Origin: JBBQFI01 sp038321775
GTDB lineage: Bacteria; Verrucomicrobiota; Verrucomicrobiia; Chthoniobacterales; UBA10450
Direction: 5' to 3'
Assembly: GCA_038321775.1 (NCBI GenBank)
Contig: JBBQFI010000002.1
Location: forward strand, 186,001-250,000
DNA length: 64,000 nucleotides
Under the pieces are notes generated by a model that saw only the letters and a list, made by a program, of their open reading frames with translations, had not been told where the DNA came from and made no database searches. This document shows positions 54,509 through 63,595 of this stretch, in pieces. A program made the position numbers and the translations under genes. Positions within the stretch are counted from its first letter, which is position 1. Each line of letters opens with the position of its first letter.

Positions 54509-55681
54509 ATGCCCGACCTGTTCGCGAACGAAGAAAATGAGGTTGTCGCGACGACCGACGCTGCCGCTCCCCTGGCGGCGCGCATGCGTCCGCGGTCGCT
54601 CGAGGAATTCGTCGGTCAGGAGCACATTCTCGCGCCCGGCAAACTGCTGCGTCGCGCGATCGAAGCCGATCGTTTGCCTTCGGTGATTTTATCCGGGCCG
54701 CCCGGAACGGGGAAAACAACGCTCGCCCAAATCATCGCGGAAATAACGCAGGCGAAATTTGTCCGGCTTAGTGGTGTCGAAAGTAATGTTGCGGAAATGC
54801 GGCGCGTCGTCGCATCCGCCGCAAATCGGCGGCAAAATTCCGGCAAAAAAACAATCGTCTTCGTCGATGAAATTCATCATTTCAACAAAACGCAGCAGGA
54901 TATTTTGCTGCCCGACGTGGAAAGCGGAAATCTGCGGTTGATTGGCGCGACGACCTACAATCCGTTTTTCTACGTCAATAGCGCGCTCGTCTCACGCTCG
55001 CAGGTTTTCCGATTGGAATCATTGCGGCCTAACGACCTGATCATCCTGATGAAGCGCGCGTTGGTCGACAAAGAGCGTGGTCTCGGCAACTACAATGTAA
55101 AAATTACAGACGATGCGCTCGAATTTCTCGGGAAGGCAAGTGACGGCGATGCACGGAAATGTTTAAACGCGCTTGAGATCGGAGTTTTGACTACGCCGCC
55201 CGATAAAAATGGCGTCGTTCGCTTCGATCTCGCGGTCGCGCAGGAGAGCATCCAGCAAAAAGCCATCGTCTACGATCGCGCGGGCGACGCGCACTACGAT
55301 ACGATCAGCGCATTTATTAAGAGCATGCGTGCCTCGGATGAGAAGGGCGCAATTTATTGGCTCGCGAAAATGCTGCATGCTGGCGAAGACTTCCGTTTCA
55401 TCGCGCGACGCATTGTTATTTTCGCGAGTGAAGATGTGGGACTCGCGGATGCGGAAGCGTTGCCCCTGGCAATCGCCACCCAACAGGCGGTTGAGTTTGT
55501 CGGTATGCCCGAAGCACGCATTCCGCTTGCGCATGCCACGGCCTACATGTGTCGCGCGCCGAAAAATCGCGAAGCGTACGAAGCGCTTGGCGCTGCGACC
55601 AAAGAAATCGAATCTGAGCAAACACAACGCGTGCCGGAAAAATTGAAGAACAAACATTTCCCGGTGAACCCAGAGACCTAA
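54509..55681 (+). CDS. rarA: replication-associated recombination protein A (RarA/MgsA), C-terminal tail absent
   Basis: 390 residues from ATG 54509 (an ATG at 54476 is less likely). The AAA+ domain has GPPGTGKTTLAQIIA, VDEIHHFNKTQQD (Walker B) and GATTYNP (sensor 1). The helical domain has SDGDARKCLNALE, and the tetramerisation region has DAHYDTISAFIKSMRASDEKGAIYWLAKML. Family members run about 40-50 residues longer and end in a Tyr/Gly/Gln-rich tail; here the chain stops after LKNKHFPVNPET. A repeat element lies 24 bases beyond the stop. RarA acts at stalled replication forks. Confidence 0.92.
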   Translation: MPDLFANEENEVVATTDAAAPLAARMRPRSLEEFVGQEHILAPGKLLRRAIEADRLPSVILSGPPGTGKTTLAQIIAEITQAKFVRLSGVESNVAEMRRVVASAANRRQNSGKKTIVFVDEIHHFNKTQQDILLPDVESGNLRLIGATTYNPFFYVNSALVSRSQVFRLESLRPNDLIILMKRALVDKERGLGNYNVKITDDALEFLGKASDGDARKCLNALEIGVLTTPPDKNGVVRFDLAVAQESIQQKAIVYDRAGDAHYDTISAFIKSMRASDEKGAIYWLAKMLHAGEDFRFIARRIVIFASEDVGLADAEALPLAIATQQAVEFVGMPEARIPLAHATAYMCRAPKNREAYEALGAATKEIESEQTQRVPEKLKNKHFPVNPET

Positions 55682-55704
55682 ACCAGCGACCGCCCCACCC
55701 CGTT

Positions 55705-55808
55705 GTCATCCCGAGCGATAGCGAGGGACCTCACAATGGTTCATTGTGTGTCCTCTATTCGCGAACCTTAACGCGCATGTGAGGTCCCTCGCGTACGCTC
55801 GGGATGAC
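55705..55808. repeat. REP-like palindromic intergenic element, copy 3
   Basis: It begins GTCATCCCGAGCGATAGCGA and ends CTCGCGTACGCTCGGGATGAC, with inner arms GGGACCTCACA and TGTGAGGTCCC. This is the most regular of the three copies. It lies between rarA and the Lhr-like helicase gene. Confidence 0.85.
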
Positions 55809-55837
55809 AAAAGAGTGAAATCGATATCTTATCGTTC

Positions 55838-58423
55838 GTGACGCACGCCATTTTGCCTAACGAGTTGTTCAGCCGGCTCCATCCGCGTCTGGCGAAATGG
55901 TTTCGCGACACGTATTCCACTTTCACGGATGCGCAGTTGCGTTGCGTCCCATCGATTCTGGAGCGCAACTCCATCCTGCTCACGTCGCCAACCGGGAGCG
56001 GAAAAACTCTCGCCGGCTTCCTCGGCGTTTTCGATTTTGTCATGCGAAAACTGGATGAGGGAACGCTGCCCCGAAGCGTGCAATGCATTTACGTCTCGCC
56101 GTTGCGCGCGCTCGCCTACGACATCCAAAAAAATCTGCAGGCGCCGATTGCGGGCATGGGCTTGGAGAAAGAACTGCTCGTGCATTTGCGAACGGGCGAC
56201 ACTCCAGCGGCGGAGCGGGCGAAGTTCCGGCGCAAGCCGTCGCATTTCCTCGTCACCACGCCGGAAAGTCTCGCCGTCATGCTCGCGCAGGAAAGTTACG
56301 CACTTCATTTGCGCGACGTCGCGTTTGTGATCGTTGACGAACTGCATTCCTTTGCCGGGAACAAACGCGGCGCGGACCTGACCATATCGCTCGAACGATT
56401 AGAGCGGTTGCGAAATTCGAACGACTCCAACGCGCGGGACCTTTGTCGCGTGGGATTGTCCTCCACGGCAGCGCCACTCGATGTCCTTGCGCAGTTTCTC
56501 GTCGGCAAAAATCGAGCGTGTCACATCGCCGAAGCGCAGATCGAAAAGAAATCGATCGTCGAAGTTTTTTCGCCGATTCGGAAACATCCATATCCGCCGG
56601 CGGGTTACACGGGCCAACGCCTTTATGCCGAGCTGGCGGAGTTGATTCGTTCGCGGCAATCGGTCCTCGTCTTTACCAACGTTCGTTCGGCGGCGGAACA
56701 AATCGGTCTTCGTCTGAAAGAACTGTTGCCAGAGTTGAGCGATCAGATCGAAACGCATCACGCCTCACTCGATCGCAGTGTTCGAATGGAAGTAGAGGAT
56801 CGCTTAAAAAACGGCGAACTGCGCGCCGTCGTTTGCTCGACCAGTCTGGAACTCGGCATCGATATCGGCGCGGTCGATCTCGTCGTGATGGTTGCGACGC
56901 CGAAAGGTGTGTCCCGTGCGATTCAACGCATCGGACGATCCGGTCATTCATTGAATCGCACCAGTCACGGCGTGCTCGTGGCGACAAACATTAACGATCT
57001 GGTCGAAGCGACCGTGACCGTGAAGCTGGTTAAGGAGCGGGCGCTCGATTCCATTCGCATTCAGAACAAACCGTACGATGTCGTGGCTCAACATATTGTC
57101 GGATTGGCGGCCCTGGCTCCGATTCTCGCTGACGAAGTTTTCGAACTCGTTAGGCGCGCTTATCCATTCCGCGAACTGACGCGCAACGAGTTTGATGAAA
57201 TCGTTCGTTATCTCGAAGGCGGCGGCGTTTCACTGCAAAAACAATACGCCGATCTCTTTGGAAAAATTTCCGTGCACGATGGCAAGATCGCGCTCGCGCA
57301 TCCACGGGTCGCACGCGATTTCCTCGTCAACATCGGAACGATCACGTCCGACAGTTTCGTCGACGTTTTACTGCGGCGCCGCCGGCTTGGTTCCGTGGAA
57401 GACAATTTCATCAAGCAACTCAACATCGGCGACTTGTTTGTCCTCGGCGGCCGGGTTGTGCGCCTTATCGATACCGGCGTGCAGGAAGCGTTCGTCGAGC
57501 GTGCTGATGGACATCTGCCGACGGTGCCACGCTGGAACGCCGCGAAAATGCCGCTGACATCCGGTCTCGCCCGCGCCGTGACAAAACTGCGAACCGATCT
57601 CGAGCGGCAACTGCGAAAAAAATCGGACGACACAGCTTCGCAAGATTGGCTGGTCGAAAATTACGATCTCTCCATGGCGAACGCGCAAGCAATCGTCGAG
57701 CAGTTTCGCGCCCAGCAATCGATCTCAGAAATTCCGATCGGGAAAAAGATGCTGATCGAGATTCATCGCGACGACGATCTGACGCATTACTTTTTTCATT
57801 CGCTCATTGGCCGTAGCGCGAATGACGCGTTGTCGCGCATCGTCGCTTTGCGCGTGAAAAAACAGATCGGCGGGAATGCGCTCGTGACGATTGATGATTA
57901 CGGATTTCTTCTCACGCTGCGGCGTTTTCAGGAATTACCGCTTGAGAAATGGCAGCGTTGTTTCGCACGAAACGGCGCAGAGCATGATCTACAAACGGCG
58001 TTGCACCGTTCGGAATTGGTGAAATGGCAATTTCGTGGAGTCGCGCAAACTGGCCTGATGGTCCCGCGCAATCTTCCCGGTCGTCAACGCAAACAGAAGC
58101 AGATGAATTGGAGTGCCGAAGTTTTGTTTCGCGTGCTGGTGGAACACGAACCGAATCATCCCCTCCTGCGCGAAGCCTATCGACAGGCGACTCACAATTT
58201 TCTTGATGCGGAGGCGGCCTTCGTTCTCATGAATGAACTCGAGCAATTCCAGTGGCGCATGATCGAACTTCCAGTGATCTCGCCATTTTCCTTTCCGATT
58301 TACGCCAGCGTGATCAAGGAAAGCATGATGCTGGAAGATCCCGCGAGCGCGCTGGAACGCATCTACCGCGAAATGTACGCCAAAGTCGAAGCCGTAACCG
58401 CCACGGCCAAGGACGCCGCCTAA
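55838..58423 (+). CDS. Lhr-like ATP-dependent helicase (Lhr-core type)
   Basis: 861 residues, starting with GTG. Superfamily 2 motifs are clear: SPTGSGKTLAGFLG (I), YVSPLRALAYD (Ia), TTPESLAVML (Ib), VIVDELHSFAGNKRG (II, DELH), LSSTAAP (III), VFTNVRSAAEQ (IV), CSTSLELGIDIGAVD (V) and QRIGRSGHS (VI). The winged-helix and Lhr-specific beta-barrel parts follow to the end. It lacks the long C-terminal extension of E. coli Lhr. Lhr-core proteins unwind branched or RNA-DNA substrates in repair. The following gene begins 4 bases after its stop. Confidence 0.92.
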   Translation: MTHAILPNELFSRLHPRLAKWFRDTYSTFTDAQLRCVPSILERNSILLTSPTGSGKTLAGFLGVFDFVMRKLDEGTLPRSVQCIYVSPLRALAYDIQKNLQAPIAGMGLEKELLVHLRTGDTPAAERAKFRRKPSHFLVTTPESLAVMLAQESYALHLRDVAFVIVDELHSFAGNKRGADLTISLERLERLRNSNDSNARDLCRVGLSSTAAPLDVLAQFLVGKNRACHIAEAQIEKKSIVEVFSPIRKHPYPPAGYTGQRLYAELAELIRSRQSVLVFTNVRSAAEQIGLRLKELLPELSDQIETHHASLDRSVRMEVEDRLKNGELRAVVCSTSLELGIDIGAVDLVVMVATPKGVSRAIQRIGRSGHSLNRTSHGVLVATNINDLVEATVTVKLVKERALDSIRIQNKPYDVVAQHIVGLAALAPILADEVFELVRRAYPFRELTRNEFDEIVRYLEGGGVSLQKQYADLFGKISVHDGKIALAHPRVARDFLVNIGTITSDSFVDVLLRRRRLGSVEDNFIKQLNIGDLFVLGGRVVRLIDTGVQEAFVERADGHLPTVPRWNAAKMPLTSGLARAVTKLRTDLERQLRKKSDDTASQDWLVENYDLSMANAQAIVEQFRAQQSISEIPIGKKMLIEIHRDDDLTHYFFHSLIGRSANDALSRIVALRVKKQIGGNALVTIDDYGFLLTLRRFQELPLEKWQRCFARNGAEHDLQTALHRSELVKWQFRGVAQTGLMVPRNLPGRQRKQKQMNWSAEVLFRVLVEHEPNHPLLREAYRQATHNFLDAEAAFVLMNELEQFQWRMIELPVISPFSFPIYASVIKESMMLEDPASALERIYREMYAKVEAVTATAKDAA

Positions 58424-58426
58424 CGA
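58418..58426 (-). repeat. TCGTTAGGC word providing the Lhr-like helicase stop
   Basis: GCC-TAA in frame with the helicase gives its last Ala codon and TAA stop (58421-58423). The methyltransferase ATG follows directly at 58428. Confidence 0.85.
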
Positions 58427-58427
58427 G

Positions 58428-59171
58428 ATGAGATTTAAAGATCACTTTTCAGGACACGCGAGCGATTACGCGAAATTCCGTCCGCATTATCCGCAAGAAT
58501 TATTCGTCTACCTCGCGAGACTGACTGCAGAAAAGGAATGTGCCTGGGATTGCGCCACCGGTAATGGCCAGGCTGCCGTTGCCCTTGGTGAATTCTTCCG
58601 ACACGTCATCGCGACGGACGCGAGTGAAAAGCAAATCGCCAATGCGCTGGCGCACGACCGCGTCACTTACCGCGTCGCTCCAGCAGAAAAAAGCGAACTG
58701 GAAAGGGACTCAGTCGATCTGGTCACGGCTGCGCAAGCGCTGCATTGGTTCGATCGCGAAGCGTTCTTCACAGAGGCAAAACGTGTTCTGAAGCCAAGCG
58801 GCATCCTCGCGTTTTGGTCTTACAACCTTTTCAAAATCTCACCGGAAATCGATCGCCTGGTGGAAATATTCTATCGCGAAACTGTCGGGCCTTATTGGGA
58901 TTTCGACAGGCAGCTCGTGGAATCTGGATATCGGACAATTGCAGTTCCGTTTAACGAACTTCAAACGCCTGATTTTCACATGCAGGCCGAATGGTCCTTG
59001 GAAGATGTCGTTGGATATCTGCGAACTTGGTCGGCGGCGAAAGCATTCATAACCGCGCACGCTTTCGATCCCGTGAGCGACCTAAGCGATCAACTGCGTT
59101 CCGTCTGGGCTACGACGAAAATAAGAATTGTGACCTGGCCTCTCAGCGTTCGCGCCGGTCGATTTTCCTAA
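58428..59171 (+). CDS. class I SAM-dependent methyltransferase
   Basis: 247 residues with the N-terminal DHFSGHASDYAKFRPHYP pattern of small-molecule class I methyltransferases. CAWDCATGNGQAAVALGEFF is a variant of motif I, VIATDASEKQI motif II, and VDLVTAAQALHWFDREAFF motif IV; VLKPSGILAFWSY follows. It resembles trans-aconitate methyltransferase-like proteins, but the substrate is not known. It starts 4 bases after the helicase stop and is cotranscribed with it. A bidirectional-type hairpin follows at 59180-59206. Confidence 0.88.
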   Translation: MRFKDHFSGHASDYAKFRPHYPQELFVYLARLTAEKECAWDCATGNGQAAVALGEFFRHVIATDASEKQIANALAHDRVTYRVAPAEKSELERDSVDLVTAAQALHWFDREAFFTEAKRVLKPSGILAFWSYNLFKISPEIDRLVEIFYRETVGPYWDFDRQLVESGYRTIAVPFNELQTPDFHMQAEWSLEDVVGYLRTWSAAKAFITAHAFDPVSDLSDQLRSVWATTKIRIVTWPLSVRAGRFS

Positions 59172-59206
59172 AAAGAAAAGAGGGGCGACCTTGCGATCGA
59201 CCCCTC
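59171..59206 (-). terminator. intrinsic terminator between convergent methyltransferase and pilC genes
   Basis: GAGGGG (59180-59185) with an adjacent CGA pairs with TCGACCCCTC (59197-59206). Read on the minus strand, downstream of pilC, the stem is followed by TTTTCTTTTT, a good U-tract. For the plus-strand gene the tract ACTTTCT is weaker. Confidence 0.7.
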
Positions 59207-59229
59207 ACTTTCTGTGCGACTGCTTCTCT

Positions 59230-60453
59230 CTAGGCTTTGCTTTGCGAAACTACTTCGTTCAGTTTGAAGATCGGCAGGAACATCGCGATGACGATTCCGC
59301 CGACGATCACACCGAGAAAAACGATCAGGAGCGGTTCGATCAATGAAGTCAACGCATCGAGCATTGCTTCGATTTCTTCGTCCCAAAAATCAGCCATTTT
59401 TTCGAGCATGGTGTCGATTTTACCGGTGGCCTCACCCGCGGCGACCATGCGCAAAAGCATGGGCGGAAAAATTGCCTTCTTCGACATGGCGATGGAAAGG
59501 TTGTCGCCCTTCTCCACGTCCACGCTCACACCGCGAATACTTTGTTCGACGACGTGATTTCCAGACGATCCACCGACGATCTCCAGCACTTCAAGAATCG
59601 GCACACCGCTCCGAATAAGCTGCGCGAAAGTTCTCGAGAAACGCGACATCGCGATTTTTTGCAGGAGCGGTCCGAAGATTGGCAGCTTGAGCTTCCAGCG
59701 ATCGCTGAATCTCTTGCCACGCGGCGAACGCATGAAATAACGCGTCCCGACAATCAGAGCAACGAGCCCGGCGACAAGGAAGTACCATTCACCGCGCACA
59801 AAATCGCTGATGTCGATCAGAAATTGTGTCGGAGCGGGAAGTTTCGCGCCAAAATCCTTGAAGATTTCTCCGAAGATTGGAACGACCTTCACGATTAGAA
59901 ATGTCGTGATGAGAAACGCGATGGAGACGACGATGACGGGATAAGTCATGGCCGACTTCACTTTCTTGCGCAAGCGCGCACTGGCCTCAAGAAAGCCTGC
60001 GAGACGATCCAGGATTTCAGCAAGCAAACCGCCGGCCTCACCTGCCTTCACCATGCTGATGAACAAGCGGTTGAACACACGCGGATGTTTCGAGATCGAT
60101 TCGTTAAATGTTTCGCCACCCTGGACGCGAGCAATGACGTCGCTAATGACGTGACGCAAATTCTTCTGTCGCTTCGGATCGCACTGCTCATAAAGCGCGG
60201 TCAAGGCCTGCACGAGCGAGATGCCGGCTTCAATCATGGTCGAAAGTTGGCGGGTAAAGAGGACGAGATCGGTTTCCTTGACTGTCCAGTTCTGCTTACG
60301 GACGCGTGTCGCAGCCGCTTTTTTCTGCAGCGAAAGAACCATCAGACCGCGGCTCATGAGGCTCGTCACCGCGTTGTCTTCATTAAGAGCGTCGTGAACA
60401 CCTGAAACAATGCGGCCAGAGGCGTCACGGGCCTGATAAGAGAAGGTCATCAT
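59230..60453 (-). CDS. pilC: type IV pilus / type II secretion inner-membrane protein PilC (GspF family)
   Basis: 407 residues from ATG 60453 (or the adjacent 60450). FSYQARDASGRIVSG is the typical N terminus, with FTRQLSTMIEAGISLVQAL and FNRLFISMVKAGEAGGLL in the first T2SSF domain. TRTFAQLIRSGVPILEVL-like FSRTFAQLIRSGVPILEVL and PPMLLRMVAAGEATGKIDTMLEKMADF form the second. Three hydrophobic helices (near 165-190, 215-235, 375-395) anchor it. PilC is the platform for pilin assembly. With the two PilT genes it shows the organism has type IV pilus machinery. No other pil gene is in the window. Confidence 0.93.
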   Translation of the reverse strand: MMTFSYQARDASGRIVSGVHDALNEDNAVTSLMSRGLMVLSLQKKAAATRVRKQNWTVKETDLVLFTRQLSTMIEAGISLVQALTALYEQCDPKRQKNLRHVISDVIARVQGGETFNESISKHPRVFNRLFISMVKAGEAGGLLAEILDRLAGFLEASARLRKKVKSAMTYPVIVVSIAFLITTFLIVKVVPIFGEIFKDFGAKLPAPTQFLIDISDFVRGEWYFLVAGLVALIVGTRYFMRSPRGKRFSDRWKLKLPIFGPLLQKIAMSRFSRTFAQLIRSGVPILEVLEIVGGSSGNHVVEQSIRGVSVDVEKGDNLSIAMSKKAIFPPMLLRMVAAGEATGKIDTMLEKMADFWDEEIEAMLDALTSLIEPLLIVFLGVIVGGIVIAMFLPIFKLNEVVSQSKA

Positions 60454-60560
60454 ATTTATGATATTTTCACTTGATATAGCAGGTGGAATGCCATTGATAT
60501 GACGCCTCTGCGAAATTGAGCGCCTTGAGTCGCTCCCTTCCCGTCCGATGGTCTTCTGCA

Positions 60561-61178
60561 ATGGCCCAAGCGAACGAGCTGATCCGCGTCTCCGACGGGC
60601 TCCGATTTTGGCAGTCCTACGATGCAACGGTCAAAGCTGAACTCTTCTCGACCGCGCTCAGAACGCAGGACGGAATTCTAATCGTTGATCCGATTCCTTT
60701 ACCGAAGGAGTTAATAAAACAGCTCCTCAATGAAGGGCCTGTTGTGGGAATTTTCGTGACCAACGAGAATCACTGCCGCTCCGCGGCCAATTTTGCGGAG
60801 AGTTTGGGCGCACCAATATTCGGGCACCAGGAAACGTGCGCTGCTTGCGAATTGTCCGCCGGGCGAGCGGTAGCCGATACCGAACGGTTTGCCGGTGATG
60901 TAGGAGCGATCGAAATCGTAGGCGCCGTGGCGGGCGAGATGGCGCTTTACCACACAGACGATGGCGGCTCGCTCATCATTGGAGATGCGCTCATCAATTT
61001 CGAGCCATACGGTTTTACCTTTCTACCGCCGAAGTACTGCTCGAATGCAAAAGAAATGCGCCGCTCTCTTCGACGTCTTCTCGATTATCAATTTGAGCGA
61101 ATGCTTTTTGCTCACGGCACGCCATTTATGCATTCCGCGCGAAAAAAACTCGAAGAACTTCTGCAAAACGGCGACTGA
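60561..61178 (+). CDS. MBL-fold metallo-hydrolase-like protein, zinc motif not conserved
   Basis: 205 residues from ATG 60561. The strand pattern (GILIVDPIPLPKEL, GIFVTNENHCRSA, GSLIIGDALINF, FERMLFAHGTPF) is that of the metallo-beta-lactamase fold. The HxHxDH signature is replaced by TNENHCRSAANF, so a normal dinuclear zinc site is unlikely. It may be a non-catalytic member or use a different metal arrangement. It ends 8 bases before the mqnP gene and is probably cotranscribed. Confidence 0.75.
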   Translation: MAQANELIRVSDGLRFWQSYDATVKAELFSTALRTQDGILIVDPIPLPKELIKQLLNEGPVVGIFVTNENHCRSAANFAESLGAPIFGHQETCAACELSAGRAVADTERFAGDVGAIEIVGAVAGEMALYHTDDGGSLIIGDALINFEPYGFTFLPPKYCSNAKEMRRSLRRLLDYQFERMLFAHGTPFMHSARKKLEELLQNGD

Positions 61179-61186
61179 TTCCAGAG

Positions 61187-62065
61187 ATGTCCGCAACTTC
61201 GGCCGTTACTGAAAAACATGAGAACGCATTCGTGCGATTCCTGCGGTTGATCCGCTTTTCTCACACCATCTTCGCATTGCCATTCGCGCTGGGTGCGCTC
61301 GTCGTCGCCGCCAATGGGCATCCATCCATTCGTGTCCTCGGGCTCGTTTTGCTCTGCATGATTTTTGCGCGGACCGCGGCCATGCTTTTTAACCGCATCG
61401 TTGATTGGTCCCTCGATCGCCGCAATCCCCGCACGGCTACACGTCATCTTCTCATTTCGAAATCGGCTGCTGTAATACTCCTCGTCTTTTGCTCGTTCGC
61501 TTTCGTCTTGAGTGCGTTCGCTATCAATCGCACGACCGGATTCCTCGCGGCGCCCGCGCTCCTCATCATCTTCCTTTATTCCGTGACGAAACGATTCACG
61601 CACTCGACACATTTTTTTCTCGGCCTGGCTTTGGCCGTCGCGCCTGTCGGAGCGTGGCTGGCACAAACCGGTCGATTCGCGATCGCGCCGCTCATTCTTG
61701 GTTTCGGCGTGATTTGTTGGGTCTCGGGTTTCGACGTGATCTACGCCACGCAGGATTACAAATTCGATCGCCGTGAAAATCTGCGCTCACTCGTGGTTAA
61801 ACTTGGTATTCCGCGCAGTCTTCGCCTGGCCGAGTGGCTGCATCTGGCAATGTTCGTCTCTCTCATTGCATTCGGAGTTTCCGCGAAACTCCACGCGATT
61901 TATTTCTCTTCTCTCTTCCTCGTCGCCGCGGCGCTTTTTTACGAACATCGCATCGTCAAAAAACTCGACCTCGCGGGAATCAATCGCGCTTTTTTTCAAA
62001 GCAACGCGTTCGTCAGCGCCGTCTTCGTTGCGGCGGTGTGCCTCGATCGCTGGCTACTGATCTAA
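61187..62065 (+). CDS. mqnP: UbiA-family prenyltransferase, menaquinone (futalosine) type
   Basis: 292 residues with about eight membrane helices. The first Asp-rich motif is NRIVDWSLDRRNPRTATRHL and the second is DVIYATQDYKFDRRENLRSLV, matching MqnP-type proteins better than E. coli UbiA. This class attaches the polyprenyl chain in menaquinone synthesis by the futalosine route. Position next to an MBL-like gene does not add evidence. The 3' end overlaps the convergent rpiB by 12 bases. Confidence 0.88.
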   Translation: MSATSAVTEKHENAFVRFLRLIRFSHTIFALPFALGALVVAANGHPSIRVLGLVLLCMIFARTAAMLFNRIVDWSLDRRNPRTATRHLLISKSAAVILLVFCSFAFVLSAFAINRTTGFLAAPALLIIFLYSVTKRFTHSTHFFLGLALAVAPVGAWLAQTGRFAIAPLILGFGVICWVSGFDVIYATQDYKFDRRENLRSLVVKLGIPRSLRLAEWLHLAMFVSLIAFGVSAKLHAIYFSSLFLVAAALFYEHRIVKKLDLAGINRAFFQSNAFVSAVFVAAVCLDRWLLI

Positions 62066-62482
62066 CTCTGCGATCCGTCTGGCATGGCGCCCGCCTTCGA
62101 ACGGCGTCGTCAGCCAGACGCGCACGATCTCCAGCGCGAGCTCTCCCGGAATAAGTCGCTGGCCTAACGAGAGGACATTCGCGTCGTTATGCTGGCGCGA
62201 AAGTTTCGCGCTCTCCTCATTCCAGCAAAGCGCACAACGCACCCCGCGAACTTTATTGGCCGCCATCGCTTCGCCGTTGCCCGATCCGCCGAAGACGATT
62301 CCGCGATCGCATTCGCCGTTAGCCACCGCTTGCGCCGCCGGTCGAATAAAAAGTGGATAATCAACTGCTTCTTCGTTCCAGGTCCCGAAATCCTTCACTT
62401 CATGGCCAAGGGAAACGAGGAGTTCCTTCACCTTTTCCTTCAAAAGAAATCCCGCATGGTCGGTGCCGAGAGAAATTTTCAT
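62054..62482 (-). CDS. rpiB: ribose-5-phosphate isomerase B
   Basis: 142 residues. The RpiB pattern is clear: KISLGTDHAGFLLKEKV at the N terminus, then YPLFIRPAAQAVANGECDRGIVFGGSGNGEAMAANKVRGVRCALCWNEESAKLSRQHNDANVLSLG in outline, with the conserved GSGNG. RpiB interconverts ribose-5-phosphate and ribulose-5-phosphate in the pentose phosphate pathway. The ATG shares its A with the stop of the upstream DnaJ gene (TAATG). It overlaps mqnP by 12 bases at the 3' end. Confidence 0.95.
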   Translation of the reverse strand: MKISLGTDHAGFLLKEKVKELLVSLGHEVKDFGTWNEEAVDYPLFIRPAAQAVANGECDRGIVFGGSGNGEAMAANKVRGVRCALCWNEESAKLSRQHNDANVLSLGQRLIPGELALEIVRVWLTTPFEGGRHARRIAELDQ

Positions 62483-63468
62483 TACTCGTTAGGCTTATCG
62501 TGTAACTGCGCCAGCTCTTTCCAGATTTTCTTTTCCTGTTCCGTTAATTTCTTTGGGATCTGGAGTTGCGTTACCACATACAGATCGCCGCGAGTTCCGG
62601 TCGATGATGAAAGGCCGCGTCCACGTAAGCGAAAACGCTGGTTCCCCTGCGTGCCGGGTGGAATTTTCATGCGCACATTTCCCTCGAGCGTCGGCACGGT
62701 AATTTCCGCTCCAAGCGCCGCCTGCCACGGCGGAATTTTTATATCATGAACCAAATCGCTGCCTTCGACTGTGAAATCCGGATGTCGCGCCAGGCGAACG
62801 CGCAAAAATAAATCGCCGCTCTTTCCGCCACCTGCGCCCGCTTCGCCCTGGCCGGCCAGACGAATGCGTTGTCCTTCGCGCACACCACGCGGGATTTTTA
62901 CCTGATACGTTTCGAGTTTATCGGAACCGCCGCGTCGTAACGAAACCGTTCGTTTCGCTCCATTTAACGCTTCCTCCAGCGGCACCATGATATCGGCTTC
63001 GACATCGCTGCCGCGCTCCGCACTGGCGGCTCTGCGACCAAAGCCAGCACCGCCACCGCCAAATGCCGATTGCCCTCGACCTCCACCGAAAAATGCTTCG
63101 AAAAAATCGCTGAAACCTGTGCCGCCGAATTCAAATTCCACACCGCCACCGTTCCCGCCTCCATAGCGATGAAAACCACCGCCCGGCTGTTGTCGCCCGC
63201 CCCAATCCGGTGGCGGTTGAAATCCGCCCGGCTGATTCCAGTTCGCGCCGAGCTGATCGTACTTCTTCCTTTTCTCTGCATCGCTCAGGACTTCGTACGC
63301 TTCGTTGATCGTTTTGAATTTCTCCTCGGCCGCGGCCTTGTCCTTCGCCTTGGCCATGTCGGGATGATGTTTGCGCGCGAGCTTGCGAAAGGCGCTTTTA
63401 ATCTCGTCCTCGCTCGCCGTCTTCGAAACGCCCAGCGTCTCGTAATAATCTCGAAATTGAACAGCCAT
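62482..63468 (-). CDS. DnaJ-domain co-chaperone without zinc finger (CbpA type)
   Basis: 328 residues. J domain (1-70): DYYETLGVSKTASEDEIKSAFRKLARKHHPD with the HPD motif, NEAYEVLSD. A Gly/Phe-rich linker (75-155) with FSDFFEAFFGGGRG follows. The C-terminal substrate-binding domains start at VEADIMVPLEEALNGAKRTV. No CxxCxGxG repeats exist, so it is CbpA-like rather than DnaJ. It is a cytosolic partner of DnaK. The last codons (KPNE) coincide with a TCGTTAGGC word copy at 62486-62494. Confidence 0.94.
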   Translation of the reverse strand: MAVQFRDYYETLGVSKTASEDEIKSAFRKLARKHHPDMAKAKDKAAAEEKFKTINEAYEVLSDAEKRKKYDQLGANWNQPGGFQPPPDWGGRQQPGGGFHRYGGGNGGGVEFEFGGTGFSDFFEAFFGGGRGQSAFGGGGAGFGRRAASAERGSDVEADIMVPLEEALNGAKRTVSLRRGGSDKLETYQVKIPRGVREGQRIRLAGQGEAGAGGGKSGDLFLRVRLARHPDFTVEGSDLVHDIKIPPWQAALGAEITVPTLEGNVRMKIPPGTQGNQRFRLRGRGLSSSTGTRGDLYVVTQLQIPKKLTEQEKKIWKELAQLHDKPNE

Positions 63469-63595
63469 CGTTAAATCGCTCCGAACTTCTTCGCATCGGA
63501 CGCATCGCGCAACTGCATCAAGCGCGCGAACATTTGTGGCACTGGATTCGGTACCGAAACTCGATCATGTTTTTGGAATGCATGAGGTGGGAAAA

